From NCBI GenBank assembly GCA_045863555.1, contig BTUU01000012.1:109552-173551 (forward strand): a stretch of DNA of 64,000 bases, in the 5' to 3' direction. Numbering within the stretch: the first letter of the stretch is position 1; each line of letters begins with the position of its first letter. The stretch comes from JACRLV01 sp045863555 (GTDB lineage: Bacteria; Planctomycetota; Phycisphaerae; UBA1845; Fen-1342). Position numbers and translations under genes: made by a program. Below the pieces are notes generated by a model. That model saw only the letters and a list, made by a program, of their open reading frames with translations. It made no database searches and had not been told where the DNA came from. Shown here piece after piece: positions 7,892-15,887 of this stretch.

Positions 7892-8437
7892 CTAATCCAC
7901 GCCCGCGAGGTCGAACAGTTCGCGCATCAGTTGCGATTTCGCCTCGGCGTAGCCCTCGCGGTTGTCGCCGAACTTCGCGGCCAGGTCGCGCTTGAGCGCG
8001 GCGTACTTCGCCGCGGCGGCCGGGTTTGCACGGAGCGTGTCGCGGACGGCGATGTGGCGGCGGGCTTCGAGCGAGCCTTCGACGAGGAAATGCGCGTGAT
8101 GCGTGCGCGGCGAGCCCTTCACGAAGAGATGGCGGCCGGCGATGCCGAAGTCGCCCGCGTACCAGTAGCCGAGGGCCCGCATCGGCACGACGCAGGCGAA
8201 CCCGTCGTCGAAGTTTCGCAGCACGGGCATCAGGTCGAGCACTGGCTTGGCGATGAGGCCGGGGACGGACGTGCTCCCGATGTGTTCGACGCGGATGACG
8301 TTCCGCCCGCACGCCGCGGCGATCCGCCGGCCCTCGACGGCCGCGGCGACGAGCCACTGCGGCTCGTGTTCGACAAGGACGATCTTCTCGGGCGAGCGCC
8401 AGAGGTACTCCGGGTCGATTTCGGGTCGCGAGGGCAT
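7892..8437 (-). CDS. GrpB/UPF0157 family nucleotidyltransferase-like protein
   Basis: 181 residues. GrpB family proteins have a nucleotidyltransferase-like fold, sometimes fused to dephospho-CoA kinase; their cellular role is unsettled. Diagnostic blocks are VLVEHEPQWLVAAAVEGRRI, RVEHIGSTSVPGLIAKPVLDLMPVL and HLFVKGSPRTHHAHFLVEGS. The start was set at the ATG at 8437, directly before MPSRPEIDPEYLW, because the longer open frame upstream is low-complexity and unlike the family. The gene is opposite in direction to imuB and dnaE2 and separates them. Confidence 0.85.
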   Translation of the reverse strand: MPSRPEIDPEYLWRSPEKIVLVEHEPQWLVAAAVEGRRIAAACGRNVIRVEHIGSTSVPGLIAKPVLDLMPVLRNFDDGFACVVPMRALGYWYAGDFGIAGRHLFVKGSPRTHHAHFLVEGSLEARRHIAVRDTLRANPAAAAKYAALKRDLAAKFGDNREGYAEAKSQLMRELFDLAGVD

Positions 8438-8637
8438 GGCGGGGAACCTAGCGGCGGGGGCGGCCTCGAAGCAAGAGCCCGGAAACGCTCGCGGCGATGA
8501 CCGCGCGTACGCAGGAAGGAACCGTTCCGCAGGGCCATCACGTGTTGCGCCGCGCTTCAGAATAGGACTTACCCTGTGGACGCTCGTGACGGGTATGGTG
8601 CTGATCGGGCTCACAGGCGCCATGGGAGAGCCGCTGA

Positions 8638-9309
8638 ATGAAGGCAAAAAGAGTCGCCGTCCTGATCCCGCTCGTGTTCCTGGTCGCCGAGATCGCCACC
8701 GAAGGGCCGATTCTCGCGATCGTCGCGCTTTCAACCTGGATTGCGACGGTGGTTGTGGCGGCGGCGATCGGATACCAGTCATTGGTGACACAGCAACCGG
8801 GCGGTGTTTCCACGCAAAACGCGCGGCCCGGCGCGCGATGGATGAACGGGCTGCTCCTCCTGGGGGTATTTGTCGCGCAGGTGGGCGTTACGCTACCGCT
8901 TCTGGCCGCGTTTCGAGAACTCGACGGTGCCGTCATGGGCGCCGCCAACCTCCGCGGCATCGGCAATGCCATCAGCGTCTACTGCGACGACTTCAAGGTC
9001 GCGCCGGGGAACTGGAACGACCTTGTCTCCGCGCAAATGGCGTCGCCGGGCGGGTTGATCGCTCCGCTCGACGGCCTGCAAGAGGGATTTACGGACGGCC
9101 AGGTTAATTCGTCGTACGTCGGTCGGTTTCGTCCGGATCTCTGCTCCGCTCATGATCGTTGGATCGTTGCATATGAACGAGAGGCGTGGACGCCGCTGTC
9201 GTTTCGGGCGTTCTTCCGCAGGTATGGCCGATGGGTGTTGTTCCGTGATGGGAGCGTGGAGAGGCTGAGCCAGGAGGAACTCGATCTCGCACTTCGTCAG
9301 GACCAGTGA
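8638..9309 (+). CDS. Membrane protein with prepilin-like NLRGIGNAI segment, unknown function
   Basis: 223 residues. There are two N-terminal hydrophobic segments (about 5-30 and 30-50), a third near 70-92, then a soluble part containing NLRGIGNAISVYCDDFKVAP. That motif resembles the NLKQIGLAxHxYxDD stretch of pseudopilin-like proteins common in Planctomycetota, and the C-terminal RWVLFRDGSVERL also recalls those proteins. GGAGA is about 8 nt before the ATG. It sits immediately before dnaE2, but there is no evidence it belongs to the SOS cassette. Confidence 0.6.
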   Translation: MKAKRVAVLIPLVFLVAEIATEGPILAIVALSTWIATVVVAAAIGYQSLVTQQPGGVSTQNARPGARWMNGLLLLGVFVAQVGVTLPLLAAFRELDGAVMGAANLRGIGNAISVYCDDFKVAPGNWNDLVSAQMASPGGLIAPLDGLQEGFTDGQVNSSYVGRFRPDLCSAHDRWIVAYEREAWTPLSFRAFFRRYGRWVLFRDGSVERLSQEELDLALRQDQ

Positions 9310-9369
9310 ACGTTCTTCAATTTCACTTGTCGTGCGGCCAGTGCCTTTTCTCGTCTGCTGGAAATCGGC

Positions 9370-9399
9370 TTGGCATGCCCCGCAGGCGCGGCGTATGAT
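9370..9399 (+). promoter_or_regulatory. Candidate dnaE2 promoter
   Basis: TTGGCA at 9370-9375 and TATGAT at 9394-9399 with an 18-nt spacer. The predicted start point falls at the SOS-like motif 9407-9423. Confidence 0.45.
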
Positions 9400-9406
9400 A
9401 CCTATA

Positions 9407-9423
9407 GTTCGTATTTTGTTAGG
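9407..9423 (+). promoter_or_regulatory. Candidate LexA/SOS-type operator upstream of dnaE2
   Basis: GTTCGTATTTTGTTAGG, 8 nt before the ATG, matches the motif upstream of imuA at 13 of 17 positions, including both outer blocks (GTTCG and GTTAGG). It sits where a repressor would block transcription initiation. Confidence 0.5.
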
Positions 9424-9431
9424 CATCACCC

Positions 9432-12400
9432 ATGCCCGACCGGCCGCCCAGCAAATCACATCCGCACCCGTTCAAGCGCAGGCCGCTGGACGTCGGCGAG
9501 CCTGCGCCTGTTGAAGCAGGCGATGCCGGACGCGTCGCCTACGCCGAACTGGCCGTCACGACGAATTTCACGTTTCTGACCGGGGCGAGCCATCCCGAGG
9601 AGTATGTCGAGCAGGCGGCCGCGCTGGGTTTGAGCGCGATCGGCGTGGCGGACTGCAACACGCTCGCGGGCGTCGTGCGGGCGCACATCGCGGCGAAGGA
9701 CCTGGGCCTGCGGCTGTGCGTCGGGGCGCGGCTGCGGTTCATGGATGCGCCGTGGCTGTCGCTGATCGTCTATCCGACGGACCGGGCGTCGTATGGGCGG
9801 CTGTGCGAGCTGCTCACGCTTGGCCGGCGGCGGGCGCCCAAGGGGGAGTGCCATCTGCTGCTGGGGGATGTATTGGGGACGGATGGATTGGGGGACCGGT
9901 CTCCGTCCGGTCTTTTTTCGGAGGAGCGCCAACCAAGTGAAAAGACCGGTCAGAGACCGGTCCCCCATGTCACCATCGACGGTCCGGCCGAAAAACCGGC
10001 CGTTGGCCGGTTCCACACTTTCCGGGCGTGCGGCGTTGAATTGGCAGACGGCGACGGCGGTGCGGGAGACACAGCATCGGACGATCAAATCGCATTTACC
10101 GACGGCCTGCTCGCGATCGCGGTTGCCGCGGAATTGCCGGAAGGGAAAGACGACTCCGGCGATGTCCCCTCTGCGAGCGCCGCGGCCGTCTTCGCCGCGC
10201 TGCGCGATACGTTCGACGACGATCGCCTCTCACTCGCTGTCTGCCGCCTCTACGGCTCGCGCGATGAAGCCGATCTGCGCGAGCGGCGAAAACTCGCCGA
10301 GCAGCTCAAGATCCCGCTCGTCGCGATCAACGACGTTTTCTACCACGCGCCCGACCGCCGGCCGCTCCAGGACGCGATCACCTGCATCCGCCACGGCTGC
10401 ACGCTCGACGAAGCGGGGTTTCGGCTTTTTCCGAATGGCGAGCGATATCTCAAACCGCCCGCCGAGATGGCCCGCCTTTTTGCCGACATGCCCGAGGCTG
10501 TGCAGCGGACGATCGAGATCGCCGATCGCGCCGCGGGTGTGGGCGAAAAACCGGCCATTGGCCGGTTCCACACTTCCGAGGCAAGCGGCGACAAACTCGA
10601 ACACGGCGATGGGGGTGCTGGGGACACAATCCCGCATGCGGGCTTCAGCCTCGACGTCCTGCGCTACGAATACCCGCACGAAATCTGCCCCGACGGCCTG
10701 ACGCCGATGGAGTATCTCCGCCGGTTGACGGCCGAAGGCGCGGCGAAGAGATATCCGCAGGGCGTGCCCGAGAAGGTGACGACGCAGATCGAGCACGAGA
10801 TGCGGATGATCGAGGAACTCGCCTACGCGCCGTATTTCCTCACCGTCTACGACATCGTTCGCTACGCCCGCGAGCGCGACATCCTCTGCCAGGGGCGCGG
10901 GGCCGCGGCAAATTCGGCCGTCTGCTACTGCCTGGGCATCACGTCGGTCGACCCGGATCGCATCAACATCCTCTTCGAGCGGTTCATCAGCCGCGAACGC
11001 GAGGAACCGCCGGACATCGACGTCGATTTCGAAAACGCCCGGCGGGAAGAGGTGTTTCAGTACATCTACGCGAAGTACGGCCGCGAGCGGGCGGCGATCA
11101 CGGCGACCGTCGTGACGTATCACGGCCGCAGCGCCATCCGCGACCTGGGCAAGGTGCTGGGCCTCTCGCTGGACGCGGTGGACCGTATGTCCAAGCAGAT
11201 CCACTGGTGGGACGAGCAGGTGTTCGGGGCGGACGAAGACGAGGAGGAGGATTCGGAGAGTGCGGGCGTCCCGTCAGCGAGTGTGGCGCACTTAGCTGTG
11301 TCTCCAGTACCGCCGTCGCACTCTGCGAATTCGACGCCGCGTGCCCGGAAAGTGTGGAACCGGCCAATGGCCGGTTTCTCGCCGCTGGTGCGAGATTCCC
11401 ATCTCGCACCACTTTCCCCGGAATCCTTTCCGGGCTCCCAGGGACGGGAAGGGATTCCCGAAGACGGGGTGCGAGAAAGGATTCTCGCACCAGCGTCGAC
11501 GCGAGAAAGGATTCTCGCACCAGCATCAAACGAGCATGCTTACGCGGAGTACCGCGAAAGCATGCCACCCATGCCACCCAGGCAAATGCCAACCGGGCAA
11601 ATGCCACCTGGGCAAATGCCACCTAAGCAGGCGTCGCCCAAGCAATCATCCAAACGCCCGCCGCGCGGCCACAACCACCCCGTCGTCGCGGAATTCAACC
11701 CGGACGACCCGACGATCCGCCTGCTCCTCCAGCTCTGCCGCGAAATCAGCGGCTTCCCGCGGCACCTCTCGCAGCACGTCGGCGGCTTCGTCATCACCCG
11801 CGGCCCGCTCTCGCAGCTCGTGCCCATCGAAAACGCCGCCATGGACGACCGCACCGTCATCGAGTGGGACAAGGACGACATCGAAGCCCTCGGCATGCTC
11901 AAGATCGACATCCTCGCCCTCGGCATGCTCACCTGCATCCAGAAAGCCTTCGCCCTGCTCCGCCAACACCTCAGCCGCGATGTCGACCTCGCCACCGTCC
12001 CCGCCGAGGACCCCGGCGTCTACGACATGATCAGCCGCGGCGACACGCTCGGCGTCTTTCAGATCGAGTCGCGGGCGCAGATGCAGATGGTCCCGCGCGT
12101 GAAGCCGCGAAACTTCTACGACCTGGTCATCGAGATCTCGCTCGTCCGCCCCGGACCCATCGTCGGCAACATGGTTCATCCGTACCTGCGCCGCCGCAAC
12201 GGCGAGGAGCCGGTCACCTATCCCGATGAAAAAGTCGAGCGCGTCCTCGGCCGCACGCTGGGCATCCCGCTTTTCCAGGAGCAGGCGATGGCCCTCGCGA
12301 TGGTCGCCGCGGGCTTCACCGCCGGCGAGGCCGAGAAGCTGCGCCGCACGATCAGCGCCTGGAAAACCCGGGGCAAGGATTCGATCCCGCGCTACCGCAA

Positions 12401-13451
12401 GCGGTTCATCGAGGGCATGACCGGCAACGGCTACGACGAAACGTTCGCCGTGCAGTGCTTCGAGCGGCTCAAGGGGTTCAGCGAGTACGGCTTTCCCGAG
12501 TCGCACGCGGCGAGCTTCGCCCTGCTGGTCTATGTCTCGTCGTGGCTGAAGTGCTACTACCCCGCCGTCTTCGCGGCCGCGCTGTTGAACAGCCAGCCGA
12601 TGGGCTTTTACGCCCCCGCGCAGATCATCGCCGACGCGGCGGACCACGGCGTGCCCCTGCGGCCGGTGGATGTGAACGCCAGCGACTGGGACTGGACGCT
12701 CGAAGAGGGCGGCGTCGTGCTGCGCGTGGGCATGCGAAATATCCGCTCCCTGCGCGAGGCCGACGTGCAGGCGATCGTCGCTGCCCGGAAGAAACGCCCC
12801 GGCGGCCGCTTTGAGTCGATCCGCGCGTTGTGGATCGCCAGCGGCGTGTCGGCGGCGGTGCTGCACACGCTCGCGAAGGCGGACGCGTTCGGCTCGCTGG
12901 GCCTCTCGCGGCAACGGGCGCTATGGACGATCCAGGGCCTTGAAGATAAGCCGCTGCCGCTTTTTGAAGCCGCCCGCGACGAGCCGAGCGACCGCCCCGC
13001 GCCGCTGCCGCCAGTGGGGGATGTGGCGGAGGTCTCGCAGGATTACGAGATGCTGGGCCTGTCGCTCAAGAGCCACCCGCTCGCGTTTCTGCGTGAGCGG
13101 CTCGAAAAGCGCCGCATCGCGACGGCGCGAAAGCTCAAGAGCGAGCACGAATTCGCCCACGGCCGCTTCGCCGGCGCGGCGGGGATCGTCCTCGTCCGCC
13201 AGCGCCCCGGCACGGCCAAGGGCGTGCTCTTCATGACGATCGAGGACGAGACGGAGCGGCTCGACCTGATCCTGCGCCCGCGAATCTACGAGAAATACCG
13301 CCAGGCGGCGCTCCACGCCCGCATTGTGATGGCCTACGGCCGTGTCGAACGCGACGGCCGCGTCGTGCACCTGCTGGTGGAGCGCATCATCGACGCGGCG
13401 ACGCTGTTTGAGACGCCGGAAGTGGGGACGCGGTCAAGGGATTTTCATTAG
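9432..13451 (+). CDS. dnaE2: Error-prone DNA polymerase III alpha subunit DnaE2, expanded by repeats
   Basis: 1339 residues, against about 1050-1080 for most DnaE2. This C-family polymerase performs translesion synthesis with ImuA and ImuB. The N-terminal PHP domain starts near residue 37 (YAELAVTTNFTFLTGASHPEEYV). The polymerase core is clear: CQGRGAAANSAVCYCLGI, the catalytic PDIDVDF (Asp528-Asp532), KIDILALGML, GVFQIESRAQMQM and the FSEYGFPESHAASFALLVY helix. The C-terminal OB domain carries GIVLVRQRPGTAKGVLFMTIEDE. Repeat-derived segments: residues ~153-178 (H), 188-214 (C3), 373-399 (C4), 623-648 (C5), 651-698 (B3), 701-713 (A3) and 714-733 (pentapeptide tandem). The stop overlaps the convergent gene by 4 nt. 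Confidence 0.92.
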   Translation: MPDRPPSKSHPHPFKRRPLDVGEPAPVEAGDAGRVAYAELAVTTNFTFLTGASHPEEYVEQAAALGLSAIGVADCNTLAGVVRAHIAAKDLGLRLCVGARLRFMDAPWLSLIVYPTDRASYGRLCELLTLGRRRAPKGECHLLLGDVLGTDGLGDRSPSGLFSEERQPSEKTGQRPVPHVTIDGPAEKPAVGRFHTFRACGVELADGDGGAGDTASDDQIAFTDGLLAIAVAAELPEGKDDSGDVPSASAAAVFAALRDTFDDDRLSLAVCRLYGSRDEADLRERRKLAEQLKIPLVAINDVFYHAPDRRPLQDAITCIRHGCTLDEAGFRLFPNGERYLKPPAEMARLFADMPEAVQRTIEIADRAAGVGEKPAIGRFHTSEASGDKLEHGDGGAGDTIPHAGFSLDVLRYEYPHEICPDGLTPMEYLRRLTAEGAAKRYPQGVPEKVTTQIEHEMRMIEELAYAPYFLTVYDIVRYARERDILCQGRGAAANSAVCYCLGITSVDPDRINILFERFISREREEPPDIDVDFENARREEVFQYIYAKYGRERAAITATVVTYHGRSAIRDLGKVLGLSLDAVDRMSKQIHWWDEQVFGADEDEEEDSESAGVPSASVAHLAVSPVPPSHSANSTPRARKVWNRPMAGFSPLVRDSHLAPLSPESFPGSQGREGIPEDGVRERILAPASTRERILAPASNEHAYAEYRESMPPMPPRQMPTGQMPPGQMPPKQASPKQSSKRPPRGHNHPVVAEFNPDDPTIRLLLQLCREISGFPRHLSQHVGGFVITRGPLSQLVPIENAAMDDRTVIEWDKDDIEALGMLKIDILALGMLTCIQKAFALLRQHLSRDVDLATVPAEDPGVYDMISRGDTLGVFQIESRAQMQMVPRVKPRNFYDLVIEISLVRPGPIVGNMVHPYLRRRNGEEPVTYPDEKVERVLGRTLGIPLFQEQAMALAMVAAGFTAGEAEKLRRTISAWKTRGKDSIPRYRKRFIEGMTGNGYDETFAVQCFERLKGFSEYGFPESHAASFALLVYVSSWLKCYYPAVFAAALLNSQPMGFYAPAQIIADAADHGVPLRPVDVNASDWDWTLEEGGVVLRVGMRNIRSLREADVQAIVAARKKRPGGRFESIRALWIASGVSAAVLHTLAKADAFGSLGLSRQRALWTIQGLEDKPLPLFEAARDEPSDRPAPLPPVGDVAEVSQDYEMLGLSLKSHPLAFLRERLEKRRIATARKLKSEHEFAHGRFAGAAGIVLVRQRPGTAKGVLFMTIEDETERLDLILRPRIYEKYRQAALHARIVMAYGRVERDGRVVHLLVERIIDAATLFETPEVGTRSRDFH
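9890..9965. repeat. Palindromic repeat family H (inside dnaE2)
   Basis: GGGGGACCGGTCTCC at the left pairs with the right end (GAGACCGGTCCCCC), and an inner CCGGTCTTTT arm pairs with AAAAGACCGG. It is a ~76-nt hairpin read in frame within the PHP region. A degenerate half-copy appears near 15760. Confidence 0.75.
9994..10072. repeat. Repeat family C, copy 3 (reverse orientation, inside dnaE2)
   Basis: Begins with CCGGCCGTTGGCCGG and GTTCCACACTTTCC and ends with GGGAGACAC, i.e. the reverse complement of the imuB copies. 79 nt, in frame. Confidence 0.85.
10549..10628. repeat. Repeat family C, copy 4 (reverse orientation, inside dnaE2)
   Basis: Begins CCGGCCATTGGCCGG, GTTCCACACTTCCG, ends GGGGACAC. 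80 nt, in frame (residues ~373-399). Confidence 0.85.
11298..11375. repeat. Repeat family C, copy 5 (inside dnaE2)
   Basis: GTGTCTCCAGTACCGCCG...CGAATTCGACGCC...GGAAAGTGTGGAAC and CCGGCCAATGGCCGG, 78 nt, in the same orientation as the imuB copies. B3 follows 9 nt later. Confidence 0.85.
11384..11525. repeat. Palindromic repeat family B, copy 3 (inside dnaE2)
   Basis: CTGGTGCGAGATTCCCATC at the left, CCGGAATCCTTTCCGG and GGGAAGGGATTCCC in the middle, and two successive GAGAAAGGATTCTCGCACCA hairpins at the right. Read in frame. Confidence 0.85.
11532..11570. repeat. Palindromic repeat family A, copy 3 (inside dnaE2)
   Basis: A 39-nt copy identical to those in imuA and imuB, encoding EHAYAEYRESMPP in frame. 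Confidence 0.9.
11571..11630. repeat. 15-nt tandem repeat x4 (inside dnaE2)
   Basis: Four units of ATGCCACCTGGGCAA type encode MPPRQ-MPTGQ-MPPGQ-MPPKQ. The unit looks as if it was seeded by the ATGCCACCC end of repeat A3. Confidence 0.85.
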
Positions 13452-14428
13452 GTGTTGCTTGAGACAATTCCGATCCGACTCCGCAACCAGTCGCGAATTT
13501 CCTCGGCGGCAGGCCGCTCCATCGCCCGTCGGATTTCCAGAACCTGGCCGTCGCGCGTCGTTAGTTCGACCGAACAGGGGAGCGCATCACCTTCTGCTTC
13601 GCGCACGTCGACTGCGGTGATTTCAGAAAACGGAATAGGCGTCGGTGCATGCTTGGACAAATTCTGGGCCATTCGGACAACGCGATGACTCCGGTCAACT
13701 GTGAGGTCGAACCTTCCGGCTGCCGCCGCCCGCGCCGTGCGAATTCCGGCGACGAACCCTGCCAGCGGGATCAAAGCGATGGCGATGATGCACGCGAGCC
13801 ACGGCGGATCACCGTTGAATAAAAAAGCAAGGGTGATGGCTATGACGATCGGGGCTGGGAAGACGGCCACCAGGATCGCAGAGCCGACAGGACTTACCGC
13901 GGACGTGCGAATTCGCGAGCACGAGTCGTCTTCGAAACGCGCGAGTGATGGCGTCCATGGCTTCCATCTTCGGAAGATCAGGCCCGCCCAGAACAGAAGC
14001 ATCAGAACGTTGAATGGCACGAGCCCGATCAGCACGATCGCAATTGACGGATCTGCTCCGTACAGCAAAACGGCGGACGAGGGGTCTGCGGCCGAGTAGT
14101 AAACCGGCACAACCGCACCCGTCGGGTATTGGGAAACGACGCGACGAGCCCGCGAGCCCGTTGACGAAAACTCCCCGAAGCTATACCGCGTACCCACATA
14201 GGATCGGCCATTGACGACGAACGAATACGTAATCCGCGGGCGCCTCGCGCGGCCGCTGGAATCAACCTCGGAACGCGTCACAACCGCTTCCCCGCGAACG
14301 TACGTCGCGGCCGCCCACATTTGCCCAACTGCGTGTCCACCGAAGACAAGATCAAGTCCAAGGGTAATCACCGTACAAAAGACGGTGATGCCAAGGTGAA
14401 TCACAAACTCACGTCGCGTCTTCGTCAT
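13448..14428 (-). CDS. DUF3592-like membrane protein
   Basis: 326 residues. There is an N-terminal membrane helix, then a DUF3592-type extracytoplasmic stretch (RITYSFVVNGRSYVGTRYSFGEFSSTG...VVPVYYSAADPSSAVLLYG), further membrane segments and a cytoplasmic C-terminal part. The function of DUF3592 is unknown. The ATG at 14428 (MTKTRREFV) was chosen over an upstream extension because the hydrophobic helix starts soon after it. Convergent with dnaE2, with a 4-nt overlap at the stops. Confidence 0.7.
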   Translation of the reverse strand: MTKTRREFVIHLGITVFCTVITLGLDLVFGGHAVGQMWAAATYVRGEAVVTRSEVDSSGRARRPRITYSFVVNGRSYVGTRYSFGEFSSTGSRARRVVSQYPTGAVVPVYYSAADPSSAVLLYGADPSIAIVLIGLVPFNVLMLLFWAGLIFRRWKPWTPSLARFEDDSCSRIRTSAVSPVGSAILVAVFPAPIVIAITLAFLFNGDPPWLACIIAIALIPLAGFVAGIRTARAAAAGRFDLTVDRSHRVVRMAQNLSKHAPTPIPFSEITAVDVREAEGDALPCSVELTTRDGQVLEIRRAMERPAAEEIRDWLRSRIGIVSSNT

Positions 14429-14556
14429 CGAGCGGTACCGCTTTCCGCGCGATATCTTACAATCGAAACGGCCCGCCGAACAACTACAGGATTCGACGGG
14501 GAACATGTCGTGCGTAAGTGCATCGGAATTAGGCGCGGACTCGAAGACGCGACCTT

Positions 14557-15693
14557 TTACTCAAACACCCGCAGCACATCCGCCAGGCGCAGCGACTGGG
14601 CGCCTGCGGCCGTGTAAATGGCCTTGTCTTCGAGGCGCGGGTCCATGGGGTCGGAGAAGCCGAGGCGGATGCGGCCGTAGGCGGGGCCGACGCGGGTGAG
14701 TTCGACCTCGATGAGGCCGACTTCGGGCTCGTAGCGGATGAGGAGCGACGCGTCGCCGAGCAGCGCCGCCTCGTCGGGGTTCAGCTCCGACAGGCGGAAC
14801 CGGCTGGCGCGGAGTTCCCACTCCCGGCCGTCGACGCGGCGGGTCGAAACTTCCTCGGCCACCTCCTCGATCCGCGCGACCAGCTCCGCCACGCGGTCCC
14901 CCCCGGCCCGGCCGGAGAGGAAGTCGAAGACGAGGCGTTCGAGCGGCGTTTCGGCCGTCGCGGGCGCGCCGAGATCTCCCGCTTGCCGAGGAATGGCGCC
15001 GGCTGCGCCAGTTTGCAGCGAGATTGCGCCATTTCCGCCCGGAACGCAGTCGACGAGATCACCGGGATTGTCGAGTTCGAGGATCAGGCCGGAGCGGAGC
15101 GTCGGCACGAGCATGCCGAGCAGGGGTACGCTCGCCGCGGTCTGCTTCGGGAGCTGGTCGAGCCGGACGTACGCCCACGGGCTCTTGTGCGTCAGCGACG
15201 CGGCGATTTCGCAGTCCAGCCCGTCGACACGCGGGTCGGCGGCCGTTCCGCGGAGCTGCATCTGGAGGCCGAGCCACTCGGGCTCCGGCCGGGCGCCGCT
15301 GCGGAAGAGCTGGGCGAGCGTGACGTCCTCGTCGAAGAGCATCTGGAGCCGGCCGGAGACGAGCAGGCCGCCCGACTCCAGCTTGTCGAAGGTGAACGAC
15401 AGGCTGCGGTGCGAGCCTTCGCGGATGGAGCGGAAGATGGACGAGGCGACGGCGGTGGAGCCGGGGCCGCTGGGCAGCAGGAAGGCGATGAACGCCAGCG
15501 CGGCGGCCGCGGCCGTGCCAAGGGCGGCGAAGAGGCGGGCCGAGAAGATGATCCGCCGGGCAGCGGGCTCGGCGGCGGGTGCATGTTTCCAGCGGGCGGG
15601 CGACCCGGGCGAGGGCAGCTCGAGGACGCGGCCCATGGTGCGCAGGTTGCGCTCGAGGATGGCGTCTTGTCGTTCGTTGGCGTTATTGCGCAT
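14557..15693 (-). CDS. Probable membrane-anchored anti-sigma factor or ECF-associated protein
   Basis: 378 residues. A cytoplasmic N-terminus (MRNNANERQDAILERNLRTMGRVLELP) precedes a single membrane helix near residues 50-70 (ARLFAALGTAAAAALAFIAFLL). A long extracytoplasmic domain follows, with alternating polar and hydrophobic segments reminiscent of an outer-membrane-lipoprotein-carrier-like fold. No conserved anti-sigma zinc motif was seen. The role is inferred from topology and from its place directly downstream of an ECF sigma gene on the same strand. The start was set at the ATG at 15693. Confidence 0.55.
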   Translation of the reverse strand: MRNNANERQDAILERNLRTMGRVLELPSPGSPARWKHAPAAEPAARRIIFSARLFAALGTAAAAALAFIAFLLPSGPGSTAVASSIFRSIREGSHRSLSFTFDKLESGGLLVSGRLQMLFDEDVTLAQLFRSGARPEPEWLGLQMQLRGTAADPRVDGLDCEIAASLTHKSPWAYVRLDQLPKQTAASVPLLGMLVPTLRSGLILELDNPGDLVDCVPGGNGAISLQTGAAGAIPRQAGDLGAPATAETPLERLVFDFLSGRAGGDRVAELVARIEEVAEEVSTRRVDGREWELRASRFRLSELNPDEAALLGDASLLIRYEPEVGLIEVELTRVGPAYGRIRLGFSDPMDPRLEDKAIYTAAGAQSLRLADVLRVFE

Positions 15694-15759
15694 CGCAAAG
15701 CCTTCGCCGCTTCGGGGTCCACCTTCGACAGGTCTCTCCCGGAAACGTCCGCTCACCCC

Positions 15760-15790
15760 TATTGAAGACCGATCTGAGACCGATTCCCCA
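15760..15790. repeat. Degenerate half-copy of repeat family H
   Basis: GAAGACCGATCTGAGACCGA followed by TTCCCCA resembles the right arm of the dnaE2 H element. It lies in the 194-nt gap between the ECF sigma factor and its partner gene. Confidence 0.4.
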
Positions 15791-15887
15791 CGCGGAATTA
15801 TCCGACTCGATTCAATTTCCGTCGGACCGATGCACCGGCCGGAGGCCGACGCTCCCCGCATGGGGTTGGGGGCCGTCCGCCCCCGCA

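Noticed and set aside
4638..13451. Reading imuA, imuB and dnaE2 as pseudogenes broken by repeats
   Set aside because: No stop or frameshift is present across the insertions, and catalytic or structural motifs on both sides are preserved.
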